From Maribacter sp. MMG018 (GTDB lineage Bacteria; Bacteroidota; Bacteroidia; Flavobacteriales; Flavobacteriaceae), in NCBI RefSeq assembly GCF_018100785.1, contig NZ_JAGJEC010000001.1, forward strand, positions 62,001 through 126,000: DNA of 64,000 nt, written 5' to 3'. The translations under genes were made by a program, and so were the position numbers. Shown here in pieces: positions 1 to 7,979 of this stretch (positions are counted from its first letter, which is position 1; every line of letters begins with the position of its first letter). The notes beneath the pieces were generated by a model. The model was not told the DNA's origin. It ran no database searches and was given only the letters and a program-made list of their open reading frames with translations.

Positions 1-73
1 TAGTGTCAAGACCTTTATTTTTAGGAATCGATACGTAAAAAATAAAATCCCCCGTAAAATAATCTGAACAAAG

Positions 74-106
74 TTTGGAATATTCATTCCAAAGATTCTA
101 TATTTG
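74..106 (+). promoter_or_regulatory. Promoter and palindromic operator of the tetR gene
   Basis: TTTGGAATATTCATTCCAAA at 74-93 is an inverted repeat with perfect 8-bp arms and a 4-bp spacer. Its first TTTG (74-77) is a good -33 element, and TATATTTG at 99-106 is a textbook Bacteroidota -7 element 21 nt further on. A repressor bound here would cover the -33 element, which suggests autoregulation by the TetR protein encoded next. A related palindrome precedes the SDR gene at 678-697. Confidence 0.7.
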
Positions 107-110
107 CAGT

Positions 111-659
111 GTGAATAAAAAAGAATCCATATTACTATCAGCTTTACAGCTTCTTGTGAACAACGGGGTGCACAACACTCCTATGTCGGCAATTGCCAAA
201 GAGGCCGGTACCGGTATGGGGACCATTTACAATTATTTTAAAAACAAGGATGAACTGATCAATGAATTGTACTTGTATATAAAAGAAAAAGAGAAAACCG
301 TGTTTGTGCCGTTTGATGAAAACGAACCGGTAAAAACGCAGTTTGAACAATATTATACCAATTTTTTGGACTTTTTTATACAAAATCCTACATATTACGG
401 GCTTATCGTGCAATTACAGGCATCACCCATTATAACTAAAAAGAGTAAGGAAGAAGGTAATAAATCGGCACAACCATTTATAGAGCTACTTCTACACGGA
501 CAAAAAAACAGGATTATCAAAAACATTCCGGCCGATGAGCTTATCATATTTATTGGCGGAGCCGTATTGTCTTATTTAAGATGGTATTTTGACCAAAACG
601 AAAAACGCATTTCCATTTCAAATCAATTACAATTGGTATGGGATGCGATCAAGGAATAA
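111..659 (+). CDS. TetR/AcrR family transcriptional regulator
   Basis: Predicted DNA-binding repressor of about 182 residues. The N-terminal 50 residues form the TetR helix-turn-helix, with the typical run MSAIAKEAGTGMGTIYNYF followed by KNKDELI; the C-terminal part is a helical ligand/dimer domain. I chose the GTG at 111, because the frame upstream of it runs into the palindrome and promoter and because TetR proteins normally begin just before the first helix. With the -7 element ending at 106, the mRNA would start almost at the GTG, so translation may be leaderless. The SDR gene follows after 53 nt with a related operator, so local control of that gene is likely. The inducer is unknown. Confidence 0.85.
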   Translation: MNKKESILLSALQLLVNNGVHNTPMSAIAKEAGTGMGTIYNYFKNKDELINELYLYIKEKEKTVFVPFDENEPVKTQFEQYYTNFLDFFIQNPTYYGLIVQLQASPIITKKSKEEGNKSAQPFIELLLHGQKNRIIKNIPADELIIFIGGAVLSYLRWYFDQNEKRISISNQLQLVWDAIKE

Positions 660-677
660 AAAAATTTATCAATAATT

Positions 678-697
678 TGGAATGAACATTCACTCCA
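678..697 (+). promoter_or_regulatory. Second TetR-type operator, upstream of the SDR gene
   Basis: TGGAATGAACATTCACTCCA is a 20-bp near-palindrome; its half-sites TGGAATGAAC and TGGAGTGAAT agree at 8 of 10 positions. It shares the TTTGGAAT core with the palindrome in front of the tetR gene, and here too a TTTG (676-679) opens the site. It is the likely operator through which the TetR protein controls the SDR gene 16 nt downstream. The pairing of regulator and site is an inference. Confidence 0.6.
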
Positions 698-712
698 TAA
701 ACTGAAATCAAA

Positions 713-1573
713 ATGAAAAAGAATGTATTAATTACCGGAACATCCACCGGCGTTGGATTTGAAAGCGCCTTACTATTGGCCAGAAACAATTACAAAGTGT
801 ACGCTACTATGCGTAACCTTAAAAAAGCAGATGCATTAAAACAGCGAATAGAAGAGGAAAATTTAGACATTGAGATTCTTCCTCTTGACGTCACCAAAAA
901 AGAATCCATTACATCTGCCGTAGATCATATTATTAAAAAAGACGGAAAAATAGATATACTTGTCAATAATGCCGGTGCCGGTTTTGCAAAAACCACCGAA
1001 CAAGCAAGCGAAGAAGAAATACGCTGGGTAACGGAAGTCAACTATCATGGTGTGGTATTTTGTACGCAGGCCGTGCTACCACATATGAGGAAACAAAAAT
1101 CGGGACAAATAATCAGTATTACCTCGGTAGGAGGCCTTGTCGGACAACCCTTTAACGAGTTGTATTGCGGTGCCAAGTTTGCCGTAGAAGGTTATATGGA
1201 ATCTTTGGCAACTTATGTAAGTGATGCCTTCAACATTAAGATCAGTAATATTGAACCTGGCGGAATAAGTACCGAGTTTACGGCATCTGCCATTGGTAAG
1301 ACCGCCGTAAACGGAACATTTGCCACAGGGGAATACGCCCCGATCTTCGAAAACTATATGGCCGGAAACCAAAAAAGGGCCAGCGAAAGTACCGAACAGG
1401 TATATCAAACCGGCGCCGAGGTAGCACAAGTAGTACTACAAGTAGCACAGAACGACAACCCTCCGTTAAGAATACGGACTTCAAAATGGGCCGAGGATTT
1501 TTGTGAACTAAAGACAAAAGCCGACCCGGATGGCACAAAATTGGTGACTCAAATAAAAGAAAGTTTTTTATAG
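713..1573 (+). CDS. Short-chain dehydrogenase/reductase (SDR) family oxidoreductase
   Basis: Cytosolic NAD(P)-dependent oxidoreductase of 286 residues. The classical SDR signatures are present: cofactor motif TGTSTGVG at 8-15, NNAG at 85-88, and a catalytic set formed by S136/S138, Y151 and K155 in the stretch YCGAK. The C-terminal extension of about 30 residues fits the subfamily annotated as 'SDR family oxidoreductase' beside TetR regulators. The substrate cannot be read from sequence. It follows the tetR gene in the same direction but has its own palindromic operator, so it is probably the main target of that repressor. It is followed by the stem-loop element at 1593-1685. Confidence 0.88.
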   Translation: MKKNVLITGTSTGVGFESALLLARNNYKVYATMRNLKKADALKQRIEEENLDIEILPLDVTKKESITSAVDHIIKKDGKIDILVNNAGAGFAKTTEQASEEEIRWVTEVNYHGVVFCTQAVLPHMRKQKSGQIISITSVGGLVGQPFNELYCGAKFAVEGYMESLATYVSDAFNIKISNIEPGGISTEFTASAIGKTAVNGTFATGEYAPIFENYMAGNQKRASESTEQVYQTGAEVAQVVLQVAQNDNPPLRIRTSKWAEDFCELKTKADPDGTKLVTQIKESFL

Positions 1574-1592
1574 ATAATACACCTTATTAAAC

Positions 1593-1685
1593 AGGCAAAA
1601 GCATTGCCCAAGTCAGGAAATTGAATATGACAATATAGAATTCCCTGCACCGGGCCCAAGCGTTTCGGCGCTAATGCTTTTGCCT
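1593..1685 (+). ncRNA. Candidate structured RNA with a 13-bp closing stem
   Basis: AGGCAAAAGCATT (1593-1605) is perfectly complementary to AATGCTTTTGCCT (1673-1685), and a short T-run follows at 1685-1688. The 67-nt interior can form two further helices: CAGG-AATT against AATT-CCTG (about 1614-1645, one internal mismatch) and AGCG/CGCT (1659-1672) with a six-base loop. This gives a three-way junction. It could be an elaborate terminator for the SDR gene, a small RNA, or a cis-element. I could not assign it to a known riboswitch class by eye. Confidence 0.45.
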
Positions 1686-1849
1686 TTTGTTGTAACATGA
1701 ACAATGGGCAAGTTTATACCAGCCCCCCTAATTACAGATAAATACTTACCCATCAAACCATTACACCTCCTTTAAAAGTCAATACTACCGTTACATTTAC
1801 ATAAAAAAGAACATCCCCTGCGATACCTCTTTCCCCTTTCCTAAAATTT

Positions 1850-1942
1850 CTTATTTAGATTTAATACAAATAATTTGGATTACTTGTAATTGGGAAATAC
1901 ATTTGCCCGAAATTTTACCTATTCATATTAAGTCTAAATAAG
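1850..1942 (+). promoter_or_regulatory. Promoter of the TonB receptor gene flanked by inverted operator-like arms
   Basis: The promoter has TTTG at 1874-1877 and TACATTTG at 1898-1905 (20-nt spacing). On either side are CTTATTTAGATTTAAT (1850-1865) and ATTAAGTCTAAATAAG (1927-1942), inverse complements at 15 of 16 positions. Two copies of one recognition sequence bracketing the promoter suggest repression by a metal-responsive regulator such as a DtxR or Fur family protein. That assignment is inferred from the downstream iron-uptake genes. Confidence 0.55.
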
Positions 1943-1946
1943 CCTA

Positions 1947-4316
1947 ATGAAATATTTTATATCTAGTTTCACCTTACTACTGCTGTCGTATTTCGGTTTT
2001 TCCCAAGATGCCAAAGTAAGCGGAAACGTCACCGATAACTACGGAAACCCCTTAATGGGCGTTAACATCCTCGTAAAAAACACGATCAAAGGAACACAGA
2101 CCGACGACCAAGGGGTCTTTGACATCAACGGTCTATCCAACGGAGACTATGTGCTTTCGCTCTCGTATCTCGGTTTTAAGACTCGCGAAGTTCCTTTTTC
2201 AATTATCAACGACCAAAATGTAAATCTTGCCGAGATCATCTTATACGAAGGCAATGAAATATTGAGCGAAGTGATCGTAGAAGCGGAACGCCGCAACAAG
2301 TTCTCTAGAAAAGAAACGGCCTATGTCTCTAAAATGCCATTAAAGAACATAGAGAACTCTCAGGTGTACAACACCATTACCAATCAGTTGTTGGTTTCGC
2401 AATCGGTAAACACCTTTAAGGATGCCTTGTCCAACGCCGCTGGTATTACCCAATTATGGTCTTCTACCGGTAGAAGTGGCGATGGTGCCGGTTACTACTC
2501 TAGCCGTGGTTTTGCGGTACAACCACAATTGGTAAACGGTGTAGCCGGTATTACCAACGGTTTTATAAACCCTTCTAACGTAGAACGTGTAGAGGTGATC
2601 AAAGGCCCTTCCGGAACTTTGTTCGGTAGTGCGGTGACCTCCTATGGCGGCCTAATAAACATTGTTACCAAAAAACCCCATAGCGGTACCGGTGGAGAAA
2701 TTACCCTTTCGGGCGGATCTTACGATTTTGCAAAGCTGAACGCCGATGTAAACATAAGTCCTAACGACCAATTGTCGTTACGTTTTAACACAGGATTCCA
2801 ACAAGAACATAGCTTTCAGGATGCCGGTCTAAAAAAATCGGTCTTTGTAGCGCCCTCCATTTCGTACAAGGTCAATAACGACCTAACCCTTAACTTTTCG
2901 TACGAGGCTTCCGAGAACGAACAGACCAACGAGACCTTCTTGTTCTTAAACCGATATGCCCCTCTTACCTTCAGCTCTATAGACGAGTTGGGTTATAACA
3001 CCGACCTGTCTTTCACCAGCAACGATGTTACGATAGAGAACATTACCCAGAATTACCGTGGTGAAGTTGCCTGGAAAATTGCGGACCAATGGTCTTCACA
3101 AACGTTGGTCTCTGGCGGTATCGCAAAATCTTTAGGATACTACACCTATTTATGGAACGGTGCCGAAGATACTTTTAGTCTATATGCTCAAGACACCGAT
3201 TCTAAGACCAAGACCCTTAATTTACAGCAAAACTTTACGGGAACCTTTAAAATAGGCAACGTACAGAACAAATTGTTGGTAGGTGCCGATTACCTAGACT
3301 ACAACATCATCGACAATAGCTCTAATTGGGGGTATTTGCATACGATAGATATTACCGGTGACCGCATCTACGGCGAACCTGAAATCAATGCAGAAAACTT
3401 AAGCGCTGCCTTATCGGGGCTTGGATATTTAGATAGCGATATACGTCAGAATATTTTTGGGGCCTACGTGTCGGATGTCATCAATATATTGCCTTCTTTA
3501 TCGGTAATGGGGAGTGTTCGTTACGACCGTTTCGATTACCAAGGTGACAGAAAAACGGATACCGACGACGATACAGAATACACAGAATCTACCCTATCCC
3601 CAAAATTCGGAATCGTTTTTCAACCTATCCTTAATCAACTATCGATCTTCGCCAACTATCAAAACGGATTTTCTTATGTAAATCCACAATATATCACAGA
3701 CTACGATTCTGGCGAGGTTACCCTACAGGCGTATGATGTAGAAAAAGCCAATCAGTTGGAAATAGGGGCAAAATCGAACTTGTTCAACAGTAAACTGGAG
3801 GCTACTTTAAGCTACTACAACATTAATGTGGACAACAAATATTACTGGGCCACACAGACCCAAGACTTGGAAATTAACAGTCAGGGTATAGAACTGGAAG
3901 TAAATGCCAACCCTATAGAAGGCCTGAACATCCACTCTGGCTTTAGCTATAACGATTCTGAAATTACCGACTCCCCTTCCGCAAGACAATTGGAGGGCAA
4001 TAGATACGGCGAATCGGGACCTGAGATTACCTATAATTTTTGGACGGACTACAGGTTTTTGAAAAACTTTGGGGCCGGGGCCGGCTTTAATGGCCAAACG
4101 GAATATGATACCATGGTAGATTACAAGGCTACCACCGGCAGTTTTATGATTCCCGGTTACACCATTTTTAATGCGTCACTTTATTACGAAACCAATAAAT
4201 TTAGAATTAGCGTCAAAGGCAATAACCTGGCCGACAAAGCTTATTATTCGGGCTGGAGCACGGTTACGCCACAACAGAGAAGAACTATATTAGGTACTTT
4301 TACCTTTAAGTTCTAA
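1947..4316 (+). CDS. TonB-dependent siderophore receptor
   Basis: Outer-membrane active transporter of 789 residues. Residues 1-19 are a signal peptide ending FGFSQ. Residues about 22-100 are a carboxypeptidase-regulatory-like domain (SGNVTDNYGNPLMGVNILVK), typical of Bacteroidota receptors. A plug domain follows at about 130-240, with the VERVEVIKGPSGTLFGS motif at its centre and a GGLINIVTKKP end. The remainder is a beta-barrel ending in the aromatic TFTFKF. Length and motifs fit the siderophore-receptor branch (FhuA/FhuE/FepA-like) rather than SusC. The PepSY membrane protein downstream is a usual partner of such receptors. Expression is probably controlled by the paired sites around the promoter; an iron response is likely but inferred. 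Confidence 0.9.
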   Translation: MKYFISSFTLLLLSYFGFSQDAKVSGNVTDNYGNPLMGVNILVKNTIKGTQTDDQGVFDINGLSNGDYVLSLSYLGFKTREVPFSIINDQNVNLAEIILYEGNEILSEVIVEAERRNKFSRKETAYVSKMPLKNIENSQVYNTITNQLLVSQSVNTFKDALSNAAGITQLWSSTGRSGDGAGYYSSRGFAVQPQLVNGVAGITNGFINPSNVERVEVIKGPSGTLFGSAVTSYGGLINIVTKKPHSGTGGEITLSGGSYDFAKLNADVNISPNDQLSLRFNTGFQQEHSFQDAGLKKSVFVAPSISYKVNNDLTLNFSYEASENEQTNETFLFLNRYAPLTFSSIDELGYNTDLSFTSNDVTIENITQNYRGEVAWKIADQWSSQTLVSGGIAKSLGYYTYLWNGAEDTFSLYAQDTDSKTKTLNLQQNFTGTFKIGNVQNKLLVGADYLDYNIIDNSSNWGYLHTIDITGDRIYGEPEINAENLSAALSGLGYLDSDIRQNIFGAYVSDVINILPSLSVMGSVRYDRFDYQGDRKTDTDDDTEYTESTLSPKFGIVFQPILNQLSIFANYQNGFSYVNPQYITDYDSGEVTLQAYDVEKANQLEIGAKSNLFNSKLEATLSYYNINVDNKYYWATQTQDLEINSQGIELEVNANPIEGLNIHSGFSYNDSEITDSPSARQLEGNRYGESGPEITYNFWTDYRFLKNFGAGAGFNGQTEYDTMVDYKATTGSFMIPGYTIFNASLYYETNKFRISVKGNNLADKAYYSGWSTVTPQQRRTILGTFTFKF

Positions 4317-4328
4317 AATGCATTTTAC

Positions 4329-4355
4329 AAAGGCAGCCCCATGTGGGTTGCCTTT
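4329..4355 (+). terminator. Hairpin between the TonB receptor and PepSY genes
   Basis: An 11-bp stem (one G-T pair) with a 5-nt loop: AAAGGCAGCCC (4329-4339) pairs with GGGTTGCCTTT (4345-4355). The T-run is short, so it is a weak or partial terminator that could reduce read-through into the PepSY gene. An in-frame ATG at 4341 lies in the loop, so the later ATG at 4368 is the more plausible start of that gene. Confidence 0.5.
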
Positions 4356-4367
4356 AAAATTATAGGC

Positions 4368-5519
4368 ATGACTTTTAAAAAATTCGTATTTCAATTACAT
4401 AAAACACTAGGCCTTAGCACGGGCCTTGTAGTCTTTATTGTGGCCATTACCGGCTGTTGCTGGTCTTTTAAGGAAGAGATTGAAAGTACGTACGATCACT
4501 ATAAAAAAGTGGAGCCCCAGAACAGCCCTATTTTAATGCCTTCGCAAGCAAAGGAAATTGCCAAGGATATATTCCCCGAGCATCATATTCACGGTACGCT
4601 CTATAAAAAAGCGGACGATGCCGTAGAAGTTATCTTCTACGACCCGGAGCCCGAATTTTACCGTAGTGTATTCTTAAATCCATATTCCGGCGAGGTGATA
4701 CAGGTAGACGACCACCTTAGTGGGTTTTTTGCTTTTGTTCTAAAGGGGCATATGCGATTGTGGTTGCCCGCAGGTATCGGCGAACAGGTGGTGGGCGTCT
4801 CCATCCTGATTTTTATCGTTATTATTATTTCCGGATTTATCATCTGGCTGCCAAAAAAACGGAAGAACCTAAAACAGCGCCTAAAATTTGACTGGAAAAA
4901 GACCACCCGATGGAAACGCAAGAACTTTGACCTACACACGGTTATTGGTTTTTATATCTGCTTCCTCGCATTAATATTGGCTTTTACCGGCTCTTTAATG
5001 TCATACAATTGGCTCATGAACGGGGTATACAAATCTATAGGCGGCGAAAAGGAAGTTGTATTTACCATTCCGCAAAACATAAACGGCCCCTTGGCCGACC
5101 CAAACGCACGACCTATGGATAAATTACTTTCCAAGTTGATGCAAGAATCCCCGAACGCCGAAGCCTACGAACTGCACTACCCTACTTACGAAAACGAAAG
5201 TATCTACGTAGAAGTCTCTAATAGCAAAAGTCTATTTTACGATGCCGATTATCGGTTTTTTGACCAAAACACCTTAGAAGAAATAGAAACCCCAAGTGTG
5301 TACGGCAAATACAAAGATGGTAAAGTGGCCGATAAGATCATTCGTATGAACTACGATATCCATATTGGTGCCATTGGTGGTATCGCCGGTAAGATCATTG
5401 CCTTTTTGGTAAGCCTTTTGACCGCATCGTTACCGGTTACCGGTATGTTGCTGTGGTATGGCAGAACCTACAAAAAAAAGCCCGAAAGCGTTAAAATAGC
5501 CTCTAAAAGAACTATCTGA
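4368..5519 (+). CDS. PepSY-associated transmembrane helix domain protein
   Basis: Inner-membrane protein of about 383 residues in the PepSY_TM family, whose members often sit next to siderophore receptors and are thought to assist iron release or reduction. It starts with a short cytosolic segment and the typical LHKTLGLSTGLVVFIVAITG first helix. There are further membrane spans near residues 140-165, 200-225 and 340-370, with PepSY-like periplasmic segments between them. The ATG at 4368 is chosen because the upstream ATG (4341) falls in a hairpin loop. It lies 51 nt after the receptor and is probably co-transcribed, attenuated by that hairpin. A second His-rich helix (DIHIGAIGGIAGK) near the C-terminus is as expected for the family. 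Confidence 0.82.
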   Translation: MTFKKFVFQLHKTLGLSTGLVVFIVAITGCCWSFKEEIESTYDHYKKVEPQNSPILMPSQAKEIAKDIFPEHHIHGTLYKKADDAVEVIFYDPEPEFYRSVFLNPYSGEVIQVDDHLSGFFAFVLKGHMRLWLPAGIGEQVVGVSILIFIVIIISGFIIWLPKKRKNLKQRLKFDWKKTTRWKRKNFDLHTVIGFYICFLALILAFTGSLMSYNWLMNGVYKSIGGEKEVVFTIPQNINGPLADPNARPMDKLLSKLMQESPNAEAYELHYPTYENESIYVEVSNSKSLFYDADYRFFDQNTLEEIETPSVYGKYKDGKVADKIIRMNYDIHIGAIGGIAGKIIAFLVSLLTASLPVTGMLLWYGRTYKKKPESVKIASKRTI

Positions 5520-5627
5520 TCATTTGTTCGAACAGAAAAATTCTTACTGTTTCTTAATCGGTACGTATTTACTACATTAGTTGCTTATCTCCGAACCACC
5601 GGACAAAGAATTTCAAAACCGAAACAG

Positions 5628-6569
5628 ATGAAAATAAAAACATGCCTGATCCAAGACAGCCCCGTTTTCTTTGACAAGGACAAAACATTGGATAAAGTAG
5701 AAATGCTGACCAAAAAGTACGCACAACAAGGTTGCGAACTCATTGTTTTTCCGGAGTCTTTTATCCCGGGCTATCCCAGAGGGTTCTCGTTTGGTGCAAC
5801 CATTGGAAGCAGAACCGACGAAGGCAGAAAACTGTATTCGGAGTTTTACAAAAACAGCATAGACATAGAAAGTGACGATATAAAAAGACTGGAAAAGCTC
5901 TCGAGGTCAGAACAGGCATATTTGGTTATCGGCGTCACCGAAAAACAGCAGGTGAACGGAAGCCTATACTGCTCTATGCTCTACATTTCACCCACCAATG
6001 GTCTACTGGGCGTACATAGAAAAATAAAACCTACGGGCACTGAAAGGATCGTTTGGGGCGAGGCCGACGGTGAATCTCTGGTCACCTTCCACACCGAAAT
6101 AGGCAAATTGGGCGGACTTATATGTTGGGAAAACTTAATGCCCCTGGCAAGAATGGCCATGTATAAAAAAGGTGTGGAGATCTACATCGCCCCCACGGCC
6201 GATTCTAGGCCGGAGTGGACCGCCACCATGCAGCATATTGCTTTAGAAGGCCGATGTTTTGTAATGGGCTGCAACCAGTTCTTTACAAAATCTATGTACC
6301 CAGAAAAATACCGTTCTTTGGTAGCGGACCAGCCAGAAAATATATGCCCCGGAGGCAGTGTAATCGTTTCGCCCATGGGCAAGATAATCGCAGGCCCCTT
6401 ATTTGGTGAAGCCGGTGCCTTGATAGCGGAATTGGATTTGGAAGAGATCAACCTTAGCAAATTGGATTTTGATGTCATAGGCCATTATTCCAGAAACGAC
6501 ATTTTTGACTTTAACGTGGTCCATCAACCAGAAATTAAAAAAGAAAACAGTCGGCAAAAAGATAAATAG
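5628..6569 (+). CDS. Nitrilase family carbon-nitrogen hydrolase
   Basis: Cytosolic hydrolase of 313 residues that probably converts an organic nitrile to the carboxylic acid and ammonia. The Glu-Lys-Cys triad is visible: E43 in FPESFIPGYPRGF, the lysine in HRKIKPTGTERIVWGEADG (about 130-148) and C166 in LGGLICWENLMPLAR. The last two stretches match true nitrilases of the plant and bacterial aryl/alkyl type more closely than amidases or ureidopropionases. Length is normal. The next genes encode a FUSC-type exporter and an extradiol dioxygenase, so an aromatic substrate is a reasonable but unproven guess. Confidence 0.87.
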   Translation: MKIKTCLIQDSPVFFDKDKTLDKVEMLTKKYAQQGCELIVFPESFIPGYPRGFSFGATIGSRTDEGRKLYSEFYKNSIDIESDDIKRLEKLSRSEQAYLVIGVTEKQQVNGSLYCSMLYISPTNGLLGVHRKIKPTGTERIVWGEADGESLVTFHTEIGKLGGLICWENLMPLARMAMYKKGVEIYIAPTADSRPEWTATMQHIALEGRCFVMGCNQFFTKSMYPEKYRSLVADQPENICPGGSVIVSPMGKIIAGPLFGEAGALIAELDLEEINLSKLDFDVIGHYSRNDIFDFNVVHQPEIKKENSRQKDK

Positions 6570-6623
6570 CCAGTGCCGATCCAAGGCATCCATAAAAACT
6601 TCACGCTCAATAATTCTTGTAAC

Positions 6624-6656
6624 ATTGGGTCTTGAGCCAAGGTCTACGTATCTTTG
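6624..6656 (+). promoter_or_regulatory. Promoter upstream of the FUSC gene
   Basis: ATTG at 6624-6627 and TATCTTTG at 6649-6656, spaced 21 nt, match the Bacteroidota consensus. Transcription would start near 6663, leaving an unusually long leader of about 200 nt before the FUSC start at 6865. That leader overlaps decayed coding sequence. Confidence 0.55.
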
Positions 6657-6686
6657 TAGCTTCTAAAATGGGGTATTACATACCGG

Positions 6687-6858
6687 TGTACATTCAATTT
6701 TAGCGTTACGACCAACCATACTGTCATCGACTTTAAAACCTTGCCAATTATAGCTAAAAACGGCATCGGTACCGGTAAACCCGAAAAGAAATTTAATAGT
6801 TGACGTGGAAAATAGATACCATGACGGAAACTACCGTTGGGCCGTTCCACGATGGTAA
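6687..6858 (+). pseudogene. Decayed coding remnant, PAS/PAC-like at its end
   Basis: Two adjacent open stretches in different frames read like protein: 6687-6810 (for example TTNHTVIDFKTLPIIAKNG) and 6781-6858, ending NRYHDGNYRWAVPRW. The second resembles the C-terminal PAC motif of PAS domains, which usually has the form R-x-x-H-x-D-G-x-Y-R-W. No start codon or intact frame remains. I read it as a relic of a larger sensor-type gene; the assignment is tentative. Confidence 0.28.
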
Positions 6859-6864
6859 TTTTAC

Positions 6865-7950
6865 ATGAAGAGGAACATGAATAGTAGCATAACCAAAGAA
6901 ATTCGACTTCTTTTTGCTTTAAAGTCGTCGGAAAACAAATGGCAAAAACCCATACTTACCGCTATTAGCATAGGTCTACCACTATTGATAGGCTTATATT
7001 TTGACAATTTAAAGTACGGGCTCACCGCATGCTTAGGCGGATTAATCATTATTTATCTACCGGAGACGGGTTCCTTCACCAATAGAATATTAACGCTCTT
7101 GGTGTGTTCTTTTGGTTTTATGGTATCTACGGCATTTGGTCTGTTGTTCAGCTTTGACCCCTGGGTATCCGTCATCGCCTTTGGCCTCTTTTCAATGACC
7201 GTACACTGGATTGTTTTGTTCTATAAAACATCACCGCCCGGAAGTTTCTTTTTTATATTGATAGCTGCAATGACCATTTGCCAACCATTTGACCTTGGCT
7301 CCATACCCATAAAAATCGGATTAATGGGCTTGGGCACCATGCTTGCCTGCATTTTTGCATTGGTTTACCTATTGATACTTTCACAAAAAGAAAAACAATC
7401 GAATACCAAAACCATAAAGCCCATTTTTGAACGCAATACCTATGCCGATATCTGGGAAGCCCTCATTGTCGGAATATTTATGTTATCCTCTCTAGCTATA
7501 GGAAACTTGCTTAAATTGGACAACCCCTATTGGATTCCGATATCTTGTGCGGCGGTTATGCAAGGGGCATCGTTATATCATATCAGACAACGCACGTTTC
7601 AAAGAATATTGGGCACTTTTGTAGGCCTGGGCCTTACTTGGTGCCTGTTCAACTTTATCAATTACACACCGCTATCCATTTGTATCTCAATTATAGTACT
7701 GCAACTTATTATAGAAATGCTTGTTGTAAAACAGTATGCGTTTGCCGTGGTATTCATTACCCCTTTCACCGTATTATTGAACGAAGCCGCCAACCCCATT
7801 TTTAGCACTCCCGACACCTTGATCGCGCTACGTTTCTGGGAAATAGTTATGGGTAGTATTTTGGGTGCACTTGGGGGCTGGGTGCTACACAAAGAGAAAA
7901 TCAGATATGCCTCTATAAACCAATTGGAAAAAATAGTCAAGAGACATTAA
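6865..7950 (+). CDS. FUSC family inner-membrane protein
   Basis: Polytopic membrane protein of 361 residues resembling the FUSC (fusaric-acid resistance / aromatic-acid exporter AaeB-like) family. The architecture shows two blocks of helices (about residues 28-160 and 190-335), each opening with a similar run: KPILTAISIGLPLLIG and EALIVGIFMLSSLAIGN. The linker between them is charged and cytosolic. FUSC proteins export aromatic acids or other amphipathic anions, sometimes with separate adaptor proteins; none is nearby. Methionines at residues 1 and 5 are both possible starts. It sits between a nitrilase and an extradiol dioxygenase, so it could export a product of aromatic nitrile breakdown (inference). 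Confidence 0.75.
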   Translation: MKRNMNSSITKEIRLLFALKSSENKWQKPILTAISIGLPLLIGLYFDNLKYGLTACLGGLIIIYLPETGSFTNRILTLLVCSFGFMVSTAFGLLFSFDPWVSVIAFGLFSMTVHWIVLFYKTSPPGSFFFILIAAMTICQPFDLGSIPIKIGLMGLGTMLACIFALVYLLILSQKEKQSNTKTIKPIFERNTYADIWEALIVGIFMLSSLAIGNLLKLDNPYWIPISCAAVMQGASLYHIRQRTFQRILGTFVGLGLTWCLFNFINYTPLSICISIIVLQLIIEMLVVKQYAFAVVFITPFTVLLNEAANPIFSTPDTLIALRFWEIVMGSILGALGGWVLHKEKIRYASINQLEKIVKRH

Positions 7951-7979
7951 CCTCCGCACAACGATTTAAAAATACCGCT

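Noticed and set aside
4341..4367. Upstream ATG of the PepSY gene
   Set aside because: It lies in the loop of a hairpin and adds nine residues ahead of the conserved family start; ATG 4368 fits better.
6644..6850. 68-codon minus-strand open frame upstream of the FUSC gene
   Set aside because: The plus-strand frames in the same DNA read more like protein, and there is no promoter for the minus frame.
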